From Desulfobacterales bacterium (GTDB taxonomy: Bacteria > Desulfobacterota > Desulfobacteria > Desulfobacterales > ETH-SRB1): a DNA stretch of 9,496 bases. The position numbers were made by a program, and so were the translations under genes. The notes beneath the pieces were generated by a model. The model made no database searches and was not told the origin of the DNA. It saw only the letters and a list, made by a program, of their open reading frames with translations. The DNA lies in the NCBI GenBank assembly GCA_030017395.1, contig JASEIZ010000070.1:1-9496 (forward strand), given 5' to 3'. The first letter of the stretch is position 1. The number at the start of each line of letters is the position of its first letter. Shown piece after piece: positions 6,063 to 9,496 of this stretch.

Positions 6063-7145
6063 GTGGACAAAAATAATACAGATACGCTGTTACCGGAAGC
6101 CTGCGCAAGCAAGATATTCGAGCTTAGCGACTCAAAATTTACTCCGGATGTCGCTGCTGAGCTTTGGCCGAAAATTTTGCGACACAAGTGGCTTGTGTCT
6201 GAAAAACTTGGTCGCGACATAGGGCTGCGAACCGCTTGCATAGACCTTCTTGAAAACATGGACCTGGCTCACAAGGAATTTATGGCTTACAGGCAGCCCG
6301 ACCTCCTTGCCGAGATGGGAGCGCAGACAGCCGACAGGGAAATATGGGACACAATTGCCGATTCTCAGCCGCCCAAACAACTGGTTGAGCGCAGAATCAT
6401 CCTTCCTTTAACCGAGGAAAAGCTTGCCAGAAAACACGGCGTTGTTCCTCCAAAAACGATTATCTTTTTTGGCCCGCCAGGAACCGGAAAGACCCATTTT
6501 GTGAAGGCAATAGCAGGGGTTTTGTCATGGTGGTATATTGAAATTGCGCCCAGCATGCTCATGGCTGATGGAGCAGACAAACTTGGTCTTAATCTGCGCA
6601 ATGTCATGGAAAAAGCACGCCAACTGGAAGAAGCGGTCATTTTTATTGACGAGTTTGAAGAAATAGCAGCCAGCCGGGATATGGCTACCCGTATTGACAA
6701 ATCAATCACAAATGAGTTCTTGAAACAGGTTCCCCTGCTAAAAAATCAGGGGAACAAGATTCTGCTTGTGTGTGCCACTAACTATATCCGACAACTGGAC
6801 ACGGCGCTGCTCCGCCCGGGACGCTTTGACTGCATTATTCCGGTTGGAGGGTTAGATGATGAGGGCCGGAAAACAATATTGAGGCATTATCTGTCCAGAC
6901 TCAATACAGGAGATATTAACATCGATCAAATAACCGTGCTTACCGATCGATTTACGCCGGCAGATATCGAGTATATGTTCCAGAAGGTTGCGCAGCTGGC
7001 TTTTGAGCTGGAGTATACAGGCAAACAAGATTATAAGGTAACTACAGAGACATTTATTGAAGTTGTTGCACAAATTACTCCGTCCTTAACCGATGAGATC
7101 ATTGAAGAATTCCGCCAGGATAGTGCAACATATTCCAGGGCCTGA
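6063..7145 (+). CDS. AAA+ ATPase of the classical (proteasome/FtsH-like) clade
   Basis: This 360-residue cytosolic ATPase has one AAA module. Motifs seen: Walker A GPPGTGKT (137-144), Walker B VIFIDEF with D196 and E197, sensor 1 ending in N240 (LLVCATN), and the second region of homology LDTALLRPGRFD with both arginine fingers R251 and R254. A helical lid begins at about 276 and includes the FTPADIEYM motif (298-306). All catalytic residues are intact, so it should hydrolyse ATP as a ring. The pore loop 1 position reads M-A-D-G-A-D where unfoldases have an aromatic-hydrophobic-glycine motif. The first 110 residues are not a known AAA N-domain; residues 35-66 hold an LRHKWLVSEKLGRDIG motif that recalls DUF4032-type proteins. 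No membrane segment or protease domain is present. It leads an operon with the U32 gene 15 bases downstream. The target is unknown; remodelling of the U32 protein or its substrate is a guess from linkage. Confidence 0.9.
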   Translation: MDKNNTDTLLPEACASKIFELSDSKFTPDVAAELWPKILRHKWLVSEKLGRDIGLRTACIDLLENMDLAHKEFMAYRQPDLLAEMGAQTADREIWDTIADSQPPKQLVERRIILPLTEEKLARKHGVVPPKTIIFFGPPGTGKTHFVKAIAGVLSWWYIEIAPSMLMADGADKLGLNLRNVMEKARQLEEAVIFIDEFEEIAASRDMATRIDKSITNEFLKQVPLLKNQGNKILLVCATNYIRQLDTALLRPGRFDCIIPVGGLDDEGRKTILRHYLSRLNTGDINIDQITVLTDRFTPADIEYMFQKVAQLAFELEYTGKQDYKVTTETFIEVVAQITPSLTDEIIEEFRQDSATYSRA

Positions 7146-7160
7146 CATCAGCGCTTCAGT

Positions 7161-9161
7161 ATGGAGAAATCTGTAATCAAAGAAATTAAAGCAACACCTT
7201 GCCCTTCAATTTTAGCTCCGGCAGGAAACAAAGCCTCCTTTCTGGCTGCTCTGGCAGCAGGCGCTGATGCTGTTTATTGCGGGCTGAAAAGCTTCTCAGC
7301 TCGAATGGAAGCAAAAAATTTTACCGTCAGCGAGCTGATCCCTCTTACACAACTTGCCCATGACAAAAACATAAAGGTCTTTGTGGCTTTAAATTCCCTT
7401 TTAAAACACGGTGATTTAAATGTCGCAGGGAAGCTACTGGATAAGCTGAACCGTTATGTTAAGCCTGATGCTATCATTATTCAGGATTTGGCTCTTGTGC
7501 AACTCGCCGTACAAACAGGCTTTGCAGGGGAGCTTCATTTGTCTACACTGGCCAATGCAAGCTTTCAAACCGCCTTGAAACTTATAAGAAAAGATCTGGG
7601 AGTTGATAAAGTAGTTGTTCCCAGAGAGCTTAACATAGACGAAATTAAACAGATGGCATCAGCATGCCCAAAGGGTCTTGGGCTTGAAGTATTTATTCAC
7701 GGAGCCCTTTGCTACGGCGTTTCCGGGAGGTGCTACTGGAGCAGTTTTCTGGGAGGTAAAAGCGGTCTCAGGGGCAGATGTGTCCAGCCATGCCGCAGAC
7801 TCTATACTCAAAATGGCCAGACTAAAAGATTCTTTTCCTGCATGGATCTAAGCCTGGATGTTCTGACCAAGGTTTTGCTTTCAATCCCGGAAATTCAAAC
7901 ATGGAAGATTGAAGGCCGGAAAAAAGGACCCCACTATGTTTTTCACACCGTAAAAGCATATAAGCTTTTACGGGACCACCGGCAAGAGCCTGGAATGAAA
8001 AAAGCAGCTCTTGATCTCCTTGCAAATGCGCTTGGCAGAACAGGAACTCACTATTATTTTTTATCCCAACGGCCTCAGAACCCTGTAAATATTGATACCC
8101 AAACCGGCTCGGGTCTTCTTGTAGGAAAAATACAGGGCGCAAAGCAAAAACCTTATATAATTCCAAGACAGTCGCTTATGCCGGGAGATCTCCTTCGTTT
8201 TGGATATGAGGATGATTCATGGCATTCTATTTACAGTGTGCCAAAATATATTCCCAAAAGAGGACGCATCTATATAAAGCTGTCCTCTGCGGGAAAGCCC
8301 GGGCAAGACATTCCGGTATTTCTTACCGACAGGCGTGAAAAATGGCTTCAGGAAATTCTGTCCGGGCTTGAAGATATGTTGACCAAAATACCGGAAACAG
8401 ATGTTGCTTCCTCTAACTTTAATGTTAGGCTTCCAGGTAAACACATCGGTAAAAAAAGAGATAAATCATTTGAGCTTAATGTAAACAGAGAATCCGGCAC
8501 AGGCATACAAAAAACCGCAACCGGAGTCTGGATTTTTCCTGAAAGCGAATATAAACCATCAAAAAAACTTGTGCCCAATCTATGGTGGTGGCTTCCTCCT
8601 GTTATCTGGCCGGAGGATGAGGAAAAAATAAAGAGCCTTATTGAAGCTGTCATAAAAAATGGCGGCAGAAATTTTGTTCTCAATTCACCGTGGCAGATTG
8701 CTCTTTTCACAAATCCAAAATTTTTCAATCTCTGGGCCGGGCCTTTTTGCAACATAGCCAATGCGCTGGCCATAAACACTCTGCTTAAATTTGGATTTTC
8801 AGGAGCCATTGTCAGCCCCGAACTTGATGGTAAGGATTTTTTAAATCTGCCGGAAAACAGCCCTCTGCCCCTGGGAATTGTTATCACAGGTAACTGGCCG
8901 CTTAGCATATCCCGTATCATTTCCAGTAAGTTTGAAACAGACACTGACTTTATTAGTCCAAAAGGGGAACATGGCTGGGTAAAAAAATACGGCTCTGATT
9001 TCTGGGTGTATCCTAACTGGAAGCTTGATATAAGCTCTAAAAAAGACGAGCTTAAAAAGGCGGGTTACCTCTTGTTTGTGAAGCTGATCGAACCAGTGCC
9101 TGCCGAGGTTAAGATGAAAAAAAGACCTGGATTGTGGAACTGGGATTTGAAGCTTAACTAA
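7161..9161 (+). CDS. U32 family protein (peptidase U32 / RNA hydroxylase-like), two-lobed
   Basis: This 666-residue protein belongs to the U32 family. Despite the old peptidase name, studied members (TrhP, RlhA, UbiU/UbiV) carry an Fe-S cluster and take part in hydroxylation of tRNA, rRNA or quinone precursors. The N-terminal TIM-barrel lobe shows SILAPAGN (16-23), AGADAVYCGLKSFSAR (33-48), FVALNSLLK (74-82), the signature VFIHGALCYGVSGRC (177-191), GLRGRCVQPCR (202-212), SCMDL (226-230) and KIEGRKKGPHYV (249-260). Candidate cluster cysteines are C184, C191, C207, C211 and C227. After a middle beta-rich region (about 310-410), residues 465-620 look like a worn second U32-like lobe (LNSPWQIAL, NIANALAINTLLKFGFSGAIVSPEL, TGNWPLSIS). 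The ATG is 15 bases after the ATPase stop with only a weak ribosome site, which suggests translational coupling. The RNA or other substrate cannot be named. Confidence 0.92.
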   Translation: MEKSVIKEIKATPCPSILAPAGNKASFLAALAAGADAVYCGLKSFSARMEAKNFTVSELIPLTQLAHDKNIKVFVALNSLLKHGDLNVAGKLLDKLNRYVKPDAIIIQDLALVQLAVQTGFAGELHLSTLANASFQTALKLIRKDLGVDKVVVPRELNIDEIKQMASACPKGLGLEVFIHGALCYGVSGRCYWSSFLGGKSGLRGRCVQPCRRLYTQNGQTKRFFSCMDLSLDVLTKVLLSIPEIQTWKIEGRKKGPHYVFHTVKAYKLLRDHRQEPGMKKAALDLLANALGRTGTHYYFLSQRPQNPVNIDTQTGSGLLVGKIQGAKQKPYIIPRQSLMPGDLLRFGYEDDSWHSIYSVPKYIPKRGRIYIKLSSAGKPGQDIPVFLTDRREKWLQEILSGLEDMLTKIPETDVASSNFNVRLPGKHIGKKRDKSFELNVNRESGTGIQKTATGVWIFPESEYKPSKKLVPNLWWWLPPVIWPEDEEKIKSLIEAVIKNGGRNFVLNSPWQIALFTNPKFFNLWAGPFCNIANALAINTLLKFGFSGAIVSPELDGKDFLNLPENSPLPLGIVITGNWPLSISRIISSKFETDTDFISPKGEHGWVKKYGSDFWVYPNWKLDISSKKDELKKAGYLLFVKLIEPVPAEVKMKKRPGLWNWDLKLN

Positions 9162-9201
9162 AAGTAACCGTTCACAATTCAGAGGTTCAAAGTTCAAAGT
9201 T
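9162..9201. repeat. Heptamer repeat GTTCAAA in 3' spacer
   Basis: GTTCAAA occurs at 9185-9191 and 9192-9198 and is followed by GTT, next to CCGTTCACAATTCAG (9168-9182). These are the same kind of GTTCA phrases found at 53-124 and 2168-2229. Confidence 0.4.
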
Positions 9202-9258
9202 AAATTTCAGCGGGACACGTAGTGAAGCATTAGCGCTATCCAGGGAGCCTCGAAATTT
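9202..9258. repeat. Long-loop inverted repeat after the U32 gene
   Basis: The arms AAATTTC (9202-9208) and GAAATTT (9252-9258) are perfect complements around a 43-base interior that contains the palindrome TAGCGCTA (9231-9238). No T-run follows, so it is not a standard terminator. It may be part of a dispersed intergenic element; nothing in the interior codes for a recognisable product. Confidence 0.35.
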
Positions 9259-9270
9259 CTGAAAAGAAAA

Positions 9271-9300
9271 AATATCAGTGATGATCAGCGTAGATCGGTG
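9271..9300. repeat. Degenerate 10-base tandem repeat, three units
   Basis: Three successive decamers, AATATCAGTG, ATGATCAGCG and TAGATCGGTG, share the core ATC-[AG]-G-[TC]-G at exactly 10-base spacing. The period is one helical turn, which could suit protein binding, but similar phrases are common intergenic repeats in related genomes (established only from general recollection). Confidence 0.4.
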
Positions 9301-9301
9301 G

Positions 9302-9343
9302 CAGAGCACTTACCTTTTTTATTGAAAATCTCTGTGTGCTCTG
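9302..9343. repeat. Hairpin upstream of cobA
   Basis: CAGAGCAC (9302-9309) pairs perfectly over 8 bp with GTGCTCTG (9336-9343), enclosing a 26-base loop with a T6 run. An overlapping alternative stem pairs CTTACC (9309-9314) with GGTAAG (9354-9359) and is followed by T6 at 9362-9367. The second form could act as a weak terminator of the U32 operon. The two stems share base 9309 and interleave, so they exclude each other. Confidence 0.35.
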
Positions 9344-9356
9344 TGATCTCTGTGGT
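9330..9356. repeat. 9-base tandem repeat, three units
   Basis: CTCTGTGTG, CTCTGTGAT and CTCTGTGGT follow one another without gap; the core CTCTGTG is identical in all three. It lies in the leader region of the cobA gene, 32 bases before its ATG. Confidence 0.55.
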
Positions 9357-9388
9357 AAGAGTTTTTTATAACGAATCGAAATATTATT

Positions 9389-9496
9389 ATGAAAACAAAT
9401 AAAGGCAAAGTATATCTGATCGGTGCGGGACCTGGTGATCCAGGACTTATTACAGTAAAAGGATTGGAATGCATTGAGAAGGCAGATGTCATAATT
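9389..9496 (+). CDS. cobA: Uroporphyrinogen-III C-methyltransferase (SUMT), 5' part
   Basis: The 36 codons present begin MKTNKGKVYLIGAGPGDPG and end ADVII at the window edge. The S-adenosylmethionine-binding GAGPGDPGLIT motif (12-22) followed by KGLECIEKAD is characteristic of SUMT, which methylates uroporphyrinogen III at C2 and C7 to precorrin-2, the branch point to sirohaem and cobalamin. A sulfate reducer would need sirohaem for dissimilatory sulfite reductase, which fits but is inference. In many Desulfobacterota the gene continues as a fusion with uroporphyrinogen-III synthase (HemD); that cannot be seen here. The ATG has no clear Shine-Dalgarno site; the upstream bases are AT-rich. No reading frame from the U32 gene joins it, and 227 repeat-bearing bases separate the two genes. 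Confidence 0.88.
   Translation, partial: MKTNKGKVYLIGAGPGDPGLITVKGLECIEKADVII

Noticed and set aside
6001..6222. Upstream small frame over the start of the AAA+ gene
   Set aside because: It overlaps the AAA+ gene in another frame, has no ribosome site and encodes no known motif.

Overview
The window looks like a chromosomal stretch from an anaerobic member of the Desulfobacterota, probably Desulfobacterales. This is inferred from the gene mix: an acyl-CoA dehydrogenase, an Fe-S/FAD NADH:flavin oxidoreductase, a phasin-like protein beside an ABC1 kinase, a U32 protein and a SUMT. The intergenic repeats rich in GTTGAAC and CTCTGTG phrases and the GC-rich hairpins fit the same group. No rRNA or tRNA gene and no CRISPR array was seen.

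Left part (1-3410), all on the minus strand. An acyl-CoA dehydrogenase (2256-3410) is followed after 122 bases by a tight pair: a small phasin-like coiled-coil protein (1831-2133) and an ABC1/UbiB-type membrane kinase-like protein (128-1825). Only 5 bases separate the pair.

Middle part (3411-3992). This is a scar of mobile DNA. A GC-rich hairpin at 3571-3599 matches, in the opposite orientation, a hairpin at 24-52 (28 of 29 bases). It directly abuts the C-terminal remnant of a DDE transposase of the IS1202/ISNCY type, which also has an in-frame stop. The remnant ends 5 bases before the convergent end of the next gene.

Right part (3993-9496). A three-domain old-yellow-enzyme/FAD oxidoreductase (minus strand, 3993-5906) diverges from a two-gene plus-strand operon: a proteasome-type AAA+ ATPase (6063-7145, GTG start) and a two-lobed U32 protein (7161-9161). 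The 156-base divergent spacer holds a good sigma70-like promoter for the ATPase, with a perfect AT palindrome over its -10 box. After a repeat-filled spacer, the first 36 codons of a uroporphyrinogen-III C-methyltransferase (cobA) run off the end.

How the genes may work together. The dehydrogenase and the dienoyl-CoA-reductase-like enzyme fit acyl-CoA or enoate redox chemistry, but they are not in one operon. The ATPase/U32 pair is the most interesting unit. The ATPase lacks the aromatic pore-loop residue of unfoldases and carries an unusual N-terminal helical motif. The U32 protein keeps its cysteine cluster and has a second, degenerate U32-like lobe. The oxidoreductase has all three usual active-site proton-transfer and substrate-binding positions replaced. 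No complete new defence or mobile system was recognised.
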